Assembly: GCF_009720825.1 (NCBI RefSeq)
Contig: NZ_WNKY01000005.1
Location: 1-64,000 of the forward strand
Direction: 5' to 3'
Source of the DNA: Duganella radicis
GTDB lineage: Bacteria > Pseudomonadota > Gammaproteobacteria > Burkholderiales > Burkholderiaceae_D
Length of the DNA stretch: 64,000 nt
Shown here: piece by piece, positions 53,188 through 61,635 of the stretch
Layout of the letters: every line of letters starts with the position of its first letter
Position numbering within the stretch: position 1 is the first letter of the stretch
Position numbers and translations under genes: made by a program
Notes under the pieces: model-generated
Seen by the model: the letters and a program-made list of their open reading frames with translations, nothing else
The model's database searches: none
What the model was told of the DNA's origin: nothing

Positions 53188-55787
53188 AGCGCGGGGAGCG
53201 CCGTCACATCCTCGCCCGGCTCGCCGGCGCGCCTGCCGCTGCCTTGCATCAGCCAGTAGTGATGGAAGGCCAGGCGGATGTTGTCGCGCAGCTGGGTGTC
53301 GTCCCACGGCTTGGTGTAGAAGCGGTAGATGGCGCCGCGGTTGATGGAGTCGAGCACCGCCTCCAGCCCGGTGTAGCCGGACAGGATGATGCGTATGGTC
53401 TCCGGATACATTTCCTTGACCTTGCTGAGGAACTCGGTGCCGCTCATCACCGGCATGCGCTGGTCGCACATCACCACCTGCACCGCGTGCATGGCCAGCA
53501 GTTCAAACGCCTCGGTGGGCGTGGCGGCGGTCAGGATCTGGTAGCCGTCGCGCCGGAACAGGCGGTGCAGCGAGGCCAGCACATTCACATCGTCATCGAC
53601 GATCAACAGCGTCCGGGCCGGTTCGCCGCGCGTGTCGGGCGCGGGCGGCACACTGTGGCCAGCCTGCACCATGCGGCCCAGCTCCTCCGGCGGCAGGGGC
53701 GGGCTGAAGAAATAGCCCTGGATCTCGTCGCAGCGGCTGCGCCTTAAATATTCAAGCTGCGCCCGCGTCTCCACCCCTTCCGCGATCACTTGCAGCTTGA
53801 GGCTGTGCGCCATGTTGATGATGGCCAGCGCGATGGCCGCGTCGTTGGGGTTGGTGGTGATCTCGCGCACGAAGGCGATGTCGATCTTCAGCTTGTCGAT
53901 CGGGAAGCGCTGCAAGTAGGCCAGCGAGGAATAGCCGGTGCCGAAGTCGTCAATCGCCGCCTTGACGCCGATGGCCTTCAGGTTTTTCAGCACGGTGATG
54001 GTGCGCTCGGCATTGGACATCAGCGCGGTCTCGGTCAGCTCCAGTTCCAGCAGCTCGGCCGGCGCCTGGTGGCGCGCCAGCGCCTCGCGCACCACCTGCT
54101 CCAGATCGCCCTCGACGAACTGGCGGCTGGCAACGTTGACCGCCACCCGCACTGGCCCGGTGCCGTCGGCCAGCCAGGCGGCGATCTGCCGGCAGGCGGT
54201 ATCGATGATCCAGTTGCCGACGCGCACCACCAGGCCGGTGTCCTCCAGCACCGGCACGAACTCGGCCGGATACACCAGCCCGAAGCCCGGCCGCTGCCAG
54301 CGCAGCAGCGACTCGACGCCGGCGATGGCGCCGGTGTGCAGATTGACCTTGGGCTGGTAGTGCAGCAGCAGTTCGCGGTTGTCGAAGGCGCGCCGCAGCG
54401 CCAGCTCCATGTCCAGCCGCGCCAGCACTTGCACATTCATGCCGGCGGTGAAGAAACGGTAGCCATCGCGCCCGGCCTGCTTGGCGCGCGACATGGCGGC
54501 GTCGGCATACTTGACCAGGGTTTCCGGATCGGTGGCGTCGTCCGGATACATGGCGATGCCGATGCTGGCGCTGAGCGCGGCCTGCTGGCCGTCCAGCTCG
54601 AACGGCTGGCGCAGCGCCTCGCGCACTTCGTTGGCGGCGTTGACGGCGTCCTGCTGGTCGCGGCCCATGGTGAGGATCAGCGCGAACTCGTCGCCGCCGA
54701 GGCGGCCGGCGGTGTCGCGGATGCGCACGCACTGCACCAGGCGGTTGCTGAACTGGCGCAGCAAATCGTCGCCGCGCCCGGTGCCGAGCGAGTCGTTGAT
54801 GCCCTTGAAGCGGTCCAGGCCGATGAACAGCACGGCGATGCGCCAGGCCTTGTCCTGCGCCAGCGCGATGGTGTCGCCCAGGGTCTTGAAGAACAGCGTG
54901 CGGTTGGGCAGGCCGGTCAGGCTGTCGTAGTGGGCCATGCGCTGCAGCAGCTCCTCGGCCTGGCGGCGCTCGCTGATGTCGCGCGCCACGCCCAGCAGCA
55001 CCGACGGCTGGCCGGGCCGCTGCAACAGCTGCCAGTACAGCTCGACCGGCACGGCGATCAGGTCGCGCCGCATCAGCTCCACCTCGGCCAGCTCGGGCGA
55101 GCGCGCCGGGCCGACGGCGGCGGCGTAATCGGCCAGCCGCTCGGCCTGCTTGCGCAAGGCGTCCGGCGCGCCGAGGCCGATGCGGCTGGCGTTCGGCCCC
55201 AGCATCTCGGCGCGCGGATAGGCCAGCATGCGGCAGGCGCCGTCGTTGACGTCGACCAGTTCGGCGCTGGCGGTATCGAGCAGGAAGATGGCGTCGGCGG
55301 TGGCGTCCATGGCGCTGCGGAAGCGCTGCAATTCGGCGGTGCGCTCGCGCACGGTCTGTTCGAGCCGGGCGTTGTAGCTGCGCTCGCGCGCGTGCAGCAG
55401 GCGCATCTCCAGCATGTTACGGATGCGCATCAGGGTCTCGACGGGATCGAAGGGCTTGCTGATGAAGTCGCGCGCGCCGGTCTCGAAGGCGCGCATCTTG
55501 TGGTCGGGCTGGGCCGTGACCACCAGCACCGGCAGCCAGCCATCCGGCTCCAGCGGCTTGAGCGCCTCCATCACCTCGAAGCCGCTCATGCCCGGCATTT
55601 GCAGGTCGAGGATGATGAGATCGTAGCGGTGTTCGGCGTGCCAGCCGGCCACCACGCGCGGATCGGTGGTGGAGCTGACCGCCTTGTAGCCGGTGGAGTT
55701 GAGCAGGTACTCCAGCAATTCCACGTTCACCGGCTGATCGTCGACGATCAGGATGCGGGCATGCGAAATGTCATTCTGACCGATCAT
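53172..55787 (-). CDS. REC-PAS-GGDEF-EAL-REC protein, cyclic-di-GMP turnover
   Basis: An 871-residue cytoplasmic protein. The first receiver (8-130) has VDDQP and phospho-Asp in IILDLQMPGMSG. A coiled coil and PAS domain follow. GGDEF is intact (GRLGGDEFALIL). The EAL motif reads ESL (GVESLLRW), but ELTET, DDFGTGYSSL, KLKIDIAFV and EGVET are present, so phosphodiesterase activity is likely. A second, C-terminal receiver has VDDD and CDQRMPVMSG. Two receivers flanking the catalytic core is an unusual order. No kinase gene adjoins it. It interrupts the usual thiL-cinA neighbourhood. Confidence 0.93.
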   Translation of the reverse strand: MIGQNDISHARILIVDDQPVNVELLEYLLNSTGYKAVSSTTDPRVVAGWHAEHRYDLIILDLQMPGMSGFEVMEALKPLEPDGWLPVLVVTAQPDHKMRAFETGARDFISKPFDPVETLMRIRNMLEMRLLHARERSYNARLEQTVRERTAELQRFRSAMDATADAIFLLDTASAELVDVNDGACRMLAYPRAEMLGPNASRIGLGAPDALRKQAERLADYAAAVGPARSPELAEVELMRRDLIAVPVELYWQLLQRPGQPSVLLGVARDISERRQAEELLQRMAHYDSLTGLPNRTLFFKTLGDTIALAQDKAWRIAVLFIGLDRFKGINDSLGTGRGDDLLRQFSNRLVQCVRIRDTAGRLGGDEFALILTMGRDQQDAVNAANEVREALRQPFELDGQQAALSASIGIAMYPDDATDPETLVKYADAAMSRAKQAGRDGYRFFTAGMNVQVLARLDMELALRRAFDNRELLLHYQPKVNLHTGAIAGVESLLRWQRPGFGLVYPAEFVPVLEDTGLVVRVGNWIIDTACRQIAAWLADGTGPVRVAVNVASRQFVEGDLEQVVREALARHQAPAELLELELTETALMSNAERTITVLKNLKAIGVKAAIDDFGTGYSSLAYLQRFPIDKLKIDIAFVREITTNPNDAAIALAIINMAHSLKLQVIAEGVETRAQLEYLRRSRCDEIQGYFFSPPLPPEELGRMVQAGHSVPPAPDTRGEPARTLLIVDDDVNVLASLHRLFRRDGYQILTAATPTEAFELLAMHAVQVVMCDQRMPVMSGTEFLSKVKEMYPETIRIILSGYTGLEAVLDSINRGAIYRFYTKPWDDTQLRDNIRLAFHHYWLMQGSGRRAGEPGEDVTALPALQDVK

Positions 55788-55970
55788 GGCGCCTCCGGTG
55801 GCAACGTGCTCGACAGTAGATTAACAGTCCCGACAAATGGTGGCGCACGAATGGGTATTTTTGCAACAGGTTGCCACTATAACAAATTTCAGTGCGCCAC
55901 TGGCATCGATTGCGAAGTGCATGGTACAGTGACATCACGCCCTATAGCACGACTCAGAGAAGGAGCAGCC

Positions 55971-56459
55971 ATGAGCAACAGCGACACCATCCTCGATCTC
56001 GCCGCGCAAGTCGGCAAAGCGTTACAAGACAAAGGGCTGCTACTGGCCACCGCCGAATCCTGCACCGGCGGCGGGGTGGCCCAGGCCATCACGGAAATCG
56101 CCGGTTCGACCGGCTGGTTCGATTGCGGCTTCATCACCTACTCGAACGCCTCCAAGACCGAGATGCTGGACGTGTCGGCCGCGCTGATCGCGCAGATGGG
56201 CAGCGTGTCGGAGGAAGTGGCGGGCGCCATGGCGACTGGCGCGCTGGGCTCCAGCAACGCGCACGTCGCGGTCTCGACCACCGGCATCGCCGGTCCGACC
56301 GGCGCGGTGCCGGGCAAGCCGGTGGGCACGGTGTGCTTCGGCTGGGCCAATGCCGACACCGTCCACACCGAGCGCCTGGTGTTTGCCGGCGACCGCCGCG
56401 CGGTGCGCGAGCAGACCGTGATCCACGCCCTGCAAGGGCTGCTACGCTTCATTAACTAG
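55971..56459 (+). CDS. pncC: CinA family protein (nicotinamide-nucleotide amidase)
   Basis: A 162-residue protein equal to the C-terminal domain of CinA. ATAESCTGGGVAQAITEIAGSTGWFDCGFITYSNASK holds the catalytic Ser/Thr residues, and STTGIAGPTGAVPGKPVGTV is also conserved. It deamidates NMN to nicotinate mononucleotide in the pyridine-nucleotide cycle. AAGGAGCAGCC precedes the ATG at 55971. A much longer in-frame open stretch upstream is the antisense of the GGDEF/EAL gene and is not coding. Confidence 0.92.
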   Translation: MSNSDTILDLAAQVGKALQDKGLLLATAESCTGGGVAQAITEIAGSTGWFDCGFITYSNASKTEMLDVSAALIAQMGSVSEEVAGAMATGALGSSNAHVAVSTTGIAGPTGAVPGKPVGTVCFGWANADTVHTERLVFAGDRRAVREQTVIHALQGLLRFIN

Positions 56460-56524
56460 GCGGTTGCCTTCGTGCGGCAAAACAATTACTCTCGACGCAT
56501 TCACATGCGTTTCGGGAGTGGTTG

Positions 56525-57265
56525 ATGCAAAACACGGTACATTTTATTCTCCAGGGTAAAGGCGGCATCGGCAAGACGCTGGTCTCGACCATCCTTGCGC
56601 AATGGATCGCCAGCAAGGACGTGGCCGAAGGCCAGCAGCCGCTGCGCTGCTACGACACCGACCAGGAGAATGCGACCTTCTCGCGCTACAAGGCGATGAA
56701 CGTCAAGCATGTGCCGGTGATGACCGACAGCCGCACCATCGACAACAAGCGTTTCGACGCGCTGATGATCGACATCCTGGAGGAAGACGGCAACTGCGTG
56801 ATCGACAACGGCGCCAACACCTTCTCGCCGCTGATGGGCTACCTGATCGAGAACGATTGCTTCGCGCTGTTGCAGGATTCCGGCCGCAAGGTCTACATCC
56901 ACACCATCGTCGGCGGCGGCGACACGCTGCACGACACCGCCATGGGCTTCGTCTCCACCGCCAAGGCCACCAACGTGCCGCTGGTGCTGTGGGAGAACGA
57001 ACACTTCGGGCTGCTGCAATCGGCGGCCGGCAAGCAATTCATCGAATCGCAGACCTATGCCGACCATGCCGCGCGCGTGATCGGGCGGGTGGTGCTGTCG
57101 GCGCGCAACGCCGACACCTTTGGCGCCGACATCAAGAAAATGAACACCGCGCGCCTGACGGCGGCCGAGGTGCGCGAGAGCGACAAATTCAACGTGATGG
57201 AAAAGCAGCGCATCAAGGTCGTGTTCCGCGACCTGTTCGAGCAACTCGACAACGTGCGGTGGTAA
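56525..57265 (+). CDS. TraL-like ParA/MinD-type ATPase
   Basis: A 246-residue P-loop ATPase. The deviant Walker A is QGKGGIGKTLVST (11-23). CYDTDQENATFSRYKAMNV, DALMIDILEEDGNCVIDNGANTFSPLMGYLIEN and the C-terminal MEKQRIKVVFRDLFEQLDN match the layout of TraL proteins of IncP plasmids (QGKGGVGKS, DTDPVNATFxxYKAL, VIDNGASSFVPLxxYL, TRQRLKIVxxxLFGQLDN as I remember them). TraL is an accessory of conjugative transfer. CGGGAG precedes the ATG. The next gene, 6 bp on, resembles TraM. No other transfer genes are present. Confidence 0.8.
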   Translation: MQNTVHFILQGKGGIGKTLVSTILAQWIASKDVAEGQQPLRCYDTDQENATFSRYKAMNVKHVPVMTDSRTIDNKRFDALMIDILEEDGNCVIDNGANTFSPLMGYLIENDCFALLQDSGRKVYIHTIVGGGDTLHDTAMGFVSTAKATNVPLVLWENEHFGLLQSAAGKQFIESQTYADHAARVIGRVVLSARNADTFGADIKKMNTARLTAAEVRESDKFNVMEKQRIKVVFRDLFEQLDNVRW

Positions 57266-57271
57266 GCGGCC

Positions 57272-57772
57272 ATGGATCAGCAAAAGCTGCGCGCGCTGGT
57301 ATTTGAAAAGACCGGCGTCAAGATCGACGTCGACGACCCGGTGTTCGCGCTGGTGGCCCTGAACGAAGCGGTGCTGGAGGAAGCGGTGCAGCGCCACGTC
57401 GCCTTGATCGACGCCGCCTCGCTGGAGCTGGCGCAGCAGGCGCGGCTGGCCGGCGGCCTGCCGCCGGTGCACGAAGGCCACAGCCAGGGCCACCCGCCCG
57501 GCTACGTGCCGACGCCCGCCGCCGGCCCGGTGCGCCCGATCGCCACCCAATCGGCGCCGGTCACGCCGCGCGAGCTGCGGCTGCTGGGCGCGGCGGCGTG
57601 CATCGCCATCGCGACCGCGCTGATCGTGCTGGGCGGCCAGGCCGCCTTCCACCAATCCGGCCTCAGCGCCGAGCAAGCCCAGGCGCTGCAAAAAGCCGAG
57701 CGCATCGAACGCGCCCTGCAACAACTCGATCCCAAGTTGCGCGCCCAACTGCCCGCCGACCTGCAAAAATAA
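57272..57772 (+). CDS. TraM-like single-pass membrane protein
   Basis: A 166-residue protein. The N-terminus LRALVFEKTGVKIDVDDPVFALVALNEAVLEEA resembles the start of IncP-type TraM, which has a similar GVxxDxDDPV..LxxLN pattern. A Pro-rich linker and one membrane helix (about 108-127) follow, then a helical tail LSAEQAQALQKAERIERAL. It lies 6 bp after the TraL-like gene, the same order as on plasmids. The recognition is moderate; the first half is the convincing part. Confidence 0.65.
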   Translation: MDQQKLRALVFEKTGVKIDVDDPVFALVALNEAVLEEAVQRHVALIDAASLELAQQARLAGGLPPVHEGHSQGHPPGYVPTPAAGPVRPIATQSAPVTPRELRLLGAAACIAIATALIVLGGQAAFHQSGLSAEQAQALQKAERIERALQQLDPKLRAQLPADLQK

Positions 57773-57773
57773 T

Positions 57774-57861
57774 CCGGGGTCAGGTCCTCCATTTCTACAC
57801 GAGCACAACCGTAGGCGTAGCTACGGTTGTGCTCGTGTAGAAATGGAGGACCTGACCCCGG
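57774..57861. repeat. Perfect 41-bp-arm palindrome with 6-nt loop, REP-like
   Basis: The segment 57774-57814 is exactly the reverse complement of 57821-57861, with GCGTAG between. The outer part, CCGGGGTCAGGTCC and its mirror, resembles the GGGGTCAG/CTGACCCC repeats scattered in many Beta- and Gammaproteobacteria. It begins 2 bp after the TraM-like stop and ends 11 bp before the ArsR operator. It could fold into a very stable stem-loop and insulate the two units. Confidence 0.93.
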
Positions 57862-57871
57862 AGTTTGTGCT

Positions 57872-57897
57872 AACATATGAACACCTATTCATTTGTT
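57872..57897. promoter_or_regulatory. Putative ArsR/SmtB-type operator
   Basis: AACATATGAA (57872-57881) and TTCATTTGTT (57888-57897) form an inverted repeat matching at 9 of 10 positions with a 6-bp spacer, 7 bp before the regulator start. The ATGAA-N6-TTCAT core is the usual SmtB/CzrA half-site layout. Binding without metal would block the operon promoter. Confidence 0.7.
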
Positions 57898-57904
57898 AGC
57901 AATC

Positions 57905-58231
57905 ATGAGCTGCCAACACGATTATTCCCATTGCGATCCGCAGATCGCGCAGCTGGCCGACCTGTTCCATCTGCTCGGCGATCCGACCCGGCTGCGCATC
58001 GTGCTGGCCTGCATGCCCAAGCCGATTGCCGTCAGCGAGATCGCCGCTACACTGGAATTGAGCGGCTCGCTGGTGAGCCACCACCTGCGCCTGCTGCGCG
58101 CCGCCCGCATCGTCAAGTCCGAGCGCCAGGGCAAGCAGGTTTTCTACTCCGCCGCCGACGCCCATATCAGCGGCGTACTCAACGATATGCTGGAACATAT
58201 CGCCGAACCTTCCACCGGGACCGAAGCATGA
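57905..58231 (+). CDS. ArsR/SmtB family metal-sensing repressor
   Basis: A 108-residue winged-helix repressor: LFHLLGDPTRLRIVLACM, then the recognition region LELSGSLVSHHLRLLRAARIVKSER. The helix-5 stretch DAHISGVLNDMLEHIAE has Asp-x-His-x10-His-x2-Glu, the Zn-type alpha-5 site of SmtB/CzrA, while the alpha-3 Cys box of ArsR/CadC is absent. Zinc or cobalt/nickel is therefore the expected signal. Its stop overlaps the start of a cation efflux gene (ATGA). The chosen ATG at 57905 follows the predicted operator. Confidence 0.93.
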   Translation: MSCQHDYSHCDPQIAQLADLFHLLGDPTRLRIVLACMPKPIAVSEIAATLELSGSLVSHHLRLLRAARIVKSERQGKQVFYSAADAHISGVLNDMLEHIAEPSTGTEA

Positions 58232-59217
58232 GCAAGCACCACGATCACCACCACCATGATCACGACCACGATCATCACCACGGACACGATCATGGTCACA
58301 GCCATGCCCACGGCCATCACCACCATCACGGCGATCCCAACACCATGGGCCGCGCCTTCGCCATCGCCATCGTGCTCAACACGGCTTTCGTGGCGATCGA
58401 GTTCTTCTACGGTTTCCTGGCCAACTCCACCGCGCTGATGGCCGACGCCGGCCACAATCTGTCCGACGTGCTGGGCCTGATGCTGGCCTGGGGCGCCGCC
58501 ATCCTGGCCAGACGCGCGCCCAACCACCGCTATACCTACGGCCTGCGCAGCACTTCCATGCTGGCCGCGCTGTTCAACGCCATGCTGCTGATGGCGGCCT
58601 GCGGCGGCATCGCCTTTGAGGCCGTGCAGCAGCTGCTGCATCCCGATCCGGTGGCCGGCCTGACGGTGTCGGTGGTGGCCGGTATCGGCATTCTGGTGAA
58701 TGGCTTCTCGGCCTGGCTGTTCATGGCCGGCAGCAAGGACGACATCAATATCCGCGGCGCCTACCTGCACATGGCGGCCGACGCCGCCATCTCGCTGGGC
58801 GTGCTGGTGGCCGGCGTGATCGTGCGCTACACCGCGTGGAACTGGCTGGACCCGCTGGTCAGCATGATCATCGTGGCCTTCATCGTGAGCAGCACCTGGT
58901 CGCTGCTCACGCAATCGCTGCGCATGATGATGGCCGCCGTGCCGGACAATGTGGACCGCGCCGAGATCGAGCGATTCCTGCGCAATCAGCCGGGCGTGGC
59001 CAAGGTGTGCGACCTGCACATCTGGGCCATGAGCACCACCGAGAACGCGCTGACCGCGCAACTGGTGACGCCGGCCGGCTACCCGGGCGACAGCGCCATC
59101 GACGCCATCAGCAAGGAGTTGCGCGAGGCATTCTCGATCCAGCACTGCACCCTGCAAGTGCGCACCGGCGCCAGCGAGCAGGAATGCTGTTTAAAGCCGG
59201 CAGCGCACGCGCACTAA
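58228..59217 (+). CDS. Cation diffusion facilitator family transporter (ZitB/CzcD-like)
   Basis: A 329-residue inner-membrane antiporter with six helices. The first 35 residues are almost only His and Asp/Gly, a metal-binding tail. Helix 2 has [13 protein letters not shown] and helix 5 [13 protein letters not shown], giving the His-x3-Asp pairs of the zinc site. The C-terminal ferredoxin-like domain has [19 protein letters not shown] and ends with Cys-Cys and His residues. It is translated with the ArsR-type regulator and exports zinc or a similar ion. Its end overlaps cysK by 4 bp. Confidence 0.94.
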   Translation: MSKHHDHHHHDHDHDHHHGHDHGHSHAHGHHHHHGDPNTMGRAFAIAIVLNTAFVAIEFFYGFLANSTALMADAGHNLSDVLGLMLAWGAAILARRAPNHRYTYGLRSTSMLAALFNAMLLMAACGGIAFEAVQQLLHPDPVAGLTVSVVAGIGILVNGFSAWLFMAGSKDDINIRGAYLHMAADAAISLGVLVAGVIVRYTAWNWLDPLVSMIIVAFIVSSTWSLLTQSLRMMMAAVPDNVDRAEIERFLRNQPGVAKVCDLHIWAMSTTENALTAQLVTPAGYPGDSAIDAISKELREAFSIQHCTLQVRTGASEQECCLKPAAHAH

Positions 59218-60146
59218 TCGGCCAGATTGGCGTACAGGGCGGTACTCAGGTAGCGCTCGCCATACGACGGGATCACGGTGACGATGAGCTTGTTGGCGCT
59301 CTCCGGCCGCCGCGCCACTTGCAGCGCGGCCCACAGCGCGGCGCCGGAGGAGATCCCCACCAGCAGCCCCTCCTCGCTGGCCGCGCGGCGCGCGGTGGCA
59401 AACGCGTCCTCGTTCGACACGCAGACGATCTCGTCGTAGACCTGGGTGTTCAGCACGGCCGGCACGAAGCCCGCGCCTATGCCCTGGATCGGGTGCGGAC
59501 CCTTGGTGCCTTTCGACAGAATCGGCGACGCCTCCGGTTCCACCGCCACCACCCGGAAGTCCGGCTTGCGCGCCTTGATCACCTCGCCCACGCCGGTGAT
59601 GGTGCCGCCGGTGCCGATGCCGGACACCAGGATGTCGACGCGGCCGTCGGTGTCGTTCCAGATCTCCTCGGCCGTGGTGCGGCGGTGCACCTCCGGATTG
59701 GCGGGGTTGTTGAATTGCTGCGGCATCAGATAGCGCGGGTCGGACGCGGCCAGCTGGTCGGCGCGGCGGATCGCGCCCAGCATACCCTCGCCCCCGGGCG
59801 TGAGGATCAGCTCGGCGCCGTAGGCGCGCAGCAGCATGCGCCGTTCGCGGCTCATGGTGTCCGGCATCACCAGCGTGCAGCGGTAGCCGCGCGCCGCGCA
59901 CACCATGGCCAGCGCGATGCCGGTGTTGCCGCTGGTGGGTTCAAGGATGATGGTGTCGGGACCGATCTGCCCGGCGGCCTCGGCCGCCTCGATCATGGAC
60001 AGGCCGATGCGGTCTTTCACGCTGTGGCCGGGGTTGTAGTACTCCAGCTTGACCAGGATCTGGGCGGTGCCGCCCTGGGTCAGCCGGTTCAGCCGCACCA
60101 GCGGGGTGTGGCCGATCAGTTCGGTAACGTCGTTGGCAATTTTCAT
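59214..60146 (-). CDS. cysK: Cysteine synthase A
   Basis: A 310-residue PLP enzyme making cysteine from O-acetylserine and sulfide. [15 protein letters not shown] has the PLP Lys, [18 protein letters not shown] the substrate loop, and [16 protein letters not shown] the phosphate-binding glycines. The NPGHSVKDR form and length point to CysK rather than CysM. Convergent with the CDF gene; monocistronic. Confidence 0.92.
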   Translation of the reverse strand: MKIANDVTELIGHTPLVRLNRLTQGGTAQILVKLEYYNPGHSVKDRIGLSMIEAAEAAGQIGPDTIILEPTSGNTGIALAMVCAARGYRCTLVMPDTMSRERRMLLRAYGAELILTPGGEGMLGAIRRADQLAASDPRYLMPQQFNNPANPEVHRRTTAEEIWNDTDGRVDILVSGIGTGGTITGVGEVIKARKPDFRVVAVEPEASPILSKGTKGPHPIQGIGAGFVPAVLNTQVYDEIVCVSNEDAFATARRAASEEGLLVGISSGAALWAALQVARRPESANKLIVTVIPSYGERYLSTALYANLAD

Positions 60147-60187
60147 ACAGAACCTCCGAGGTGGGACGGAGGTTCCAGTCTACGCCT

Positions 60188-60676
60188 TTATTTGACGTCC
60201 ACCAGCTCGACGTCGAAGATCAGGGCGGAATTCGGCGGAATGTTGCTGCCCGGGGTAGAACGCGAACCGTAGGCCAGCTCGGCCGGGATGATCAGGGTGC
60301 GCTTGCCGCCCACCTTCATGCCCTTGATGCCCTGGTCCCAGCCCTTGATCACGCGGCCGGCGCCCAGCACGAAGTCCAGCGGCTCGCCGCGCGGGATGGA
60401 GGAATCGAACAGCTTGCCGTGCATATTCTTGGCCAGCGGGCGGTACAGCCAGCCCGAATAGTGCATGAACACGGTGGCGCCCACGGTGGCTTCCTTGCCG
60501 GTGCCGATCTTGGTGTCGGTGATGATCAGCTGTTCGGCGGACGGACCGGGCGTGGCCGAGCCGACCACCACCGGTTCCGCGGCTGGGGCAGCCGGTGCGA
60601 CTTCGGGTTGCGGCGCTTGCGCGCGGGCGACGGCGGCGGCCAACAGCATGGCGGCGAAAACGGAACTACGCTTCAT
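60188..60676 (-). CDS. Exported FKBP-type peptidyl-prolyl isomerase
   Basis: A 162-residue protein with signal peptide (ends ARAQ), an Ala/Pro-rich spacer to about 45, and one FKBP domain: ATVFMHYSGWLYRP, GKLFDSSIPRGEPLDFVLG, VIKGWDQGIKGMKVGGKRTL, LAYGSRSTPGSNIPPNSALIFDVEL. All the main binding-pocket aromatics (Tyr, Phe, Trp) are kept. It helps proline isomerisation during periplasmic folding. The ATG at 60676 fits the signal peptide although the ribosome site is weak. Confidence 0.92.
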   Translation of the reverse strand: MKRSSVFAAMLLAAAVARAQAPQPEVAPAAPAAEPVVVGSATPGPSAEQLIITDTKIGTGKEATVGATVFMHYSGWLYRPLAKNMHGKLFDSSIPRGEPLDFVLGAGRVIKGWDQGIKGMKVGGKRTLIIPAELAYGSRSTPGSNIPPNSALIFDVELVDVK

Positions 60677-60723
60677 GTGGTTTCTTTCGATGAGTTCTGT
60701 AGACAGCTCGGAATGATAGCAAA

Positions 60724-61560
60724 CTAGCCGGCGTCCGGGGACGTTGCCGGCAGTGCGCCATCGGCCAGCTTGCGCAGCGCGTGGCCGGCGCACACCATGC
60801 CGAAGGTGGCGGTGACCACCATGGCCGAGCCAAAGCCGGCGCAGTTCAGGCCGGTGACGCCGCCGCGGTCGTCGCCATCGACCGTGCAGACCTCGCCGGT
60901 TTCGGGGAACTTCAGCGGCTCGGTGGAGAACACGGCGTCGATGTGGAACTTGGTTTTCTCGCCGCGCGGGAAGCCGTACTGGGCGCGCATGATCTTGCGC
61001 ACTTTTTTCAGCAGCGGTTCCTGCTCGGTCCTGGCCAGGTCGCGCACCGAGATTTGCGCGGCGTCGGTCTTGCCGCCGGCGCTGCCGATGGTGATCACCG
61101 GCAGATCGTGCCGGCGCGCCCAGGCCAGCATGGCGGCCTTGGCTTTGACGGCATCGGTGGCGTCGATCAGGTAATCGTATTTGCCGATGCCGATCATCTG
61201 TTCGATATTGTCCGGATCGACGAATTCCTCGATCTGGTGGACCTTGCAGAACGGGTTGATCTGGGCGATGCGCTCGGCCAGCGCGGTGATCTTGGCCATG
61301 CCGACGGTGCTGCTGAGGGCCTGGATCTGGCGGTTGATATTCGACTCGGCCACGTTGTCGAGGTCGATCAGGGTCAGCTGGCCGATGGCGCTGCGCGCCA
61401 GCGCTTCCACGATCCACGAGCCGACGCCGCCGACGCCGACCACGCAGATGTGGGCGGTGCGGAAACGCGCCAGCGCGTGCGCGCCATACAGGCGCGCGAT
61501 ACCGCCAAAGCGGCGCTCAAAGTCGACATCGTCGAAGTCAGGGGGTGAGATGCTGTTCAT
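60724..61560 (-). CDS. tcdA: tRNA threonylcarbamoyladenosine dehydratase
   Basis: A 278-residue E1-like enzyme (CsdL/TcdA) that cyclises t6A37 in tRNA using ATP. RRFGGIARLYG at the start, VVGVGGVGSWIVEALARS, LIDLDNVAESNINRQ, DYLIDATDAVKAK and the C-terminal GEVCTVDGDDRGG, GLNCAGFGSAM and TFGMVCAG segments are all typical. It starts divergently from a secreted-protein pair. Confidence 0.94.
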   Translation of the reverse strand: MNSISPPDFDDVDFERRFGGIARLYGAHALARFRTAHICVVGVGGVGSWIVEALARSAIGQLTLIDLDNVAESNINRQIQALSSTVGMAKITALAERIAQINPFCKVHQIEEFVDPDNIEQMIGIGKYDYLIDATDAVKAKAAMLAWARRHDLPVITIGSAGGKTDAAQISVRDLARTEQEPLLKKVRKIMRAQYGFPRGEKTKFHIDAVFSTEPLKFPETGEVCTVDGDDRGGVTGLNCAGFGSAMVVTATFGMVCAGHALRKLADGALPATSPDAG

Positions 61561-61635
61561 CCCGTCATTTTAACGGACTGCGGCCAAATCAATGTTAATA
61601 TCATTTTTGATAACATTCATTTGAAAAGGTCTGCC

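Noticed and set aside
53790-55970. Long upstream extension of the CinA-like gene
   Set aside because: It is antisense to the GGDEF/EAL gene; the ATG at 55971 has a strong ribosome site and gives the normal CinA C-terminal domain length.
58228-58345. CAT/CAC/GAT-rich repeats at the start of the CDF gene, suspected as a tandem repeat or CRISPR-like array
   Set aside because: They encode the His/Asp-rich metal-binding tail; spacing is irregular and there are no conserved direct repeats with spacers.
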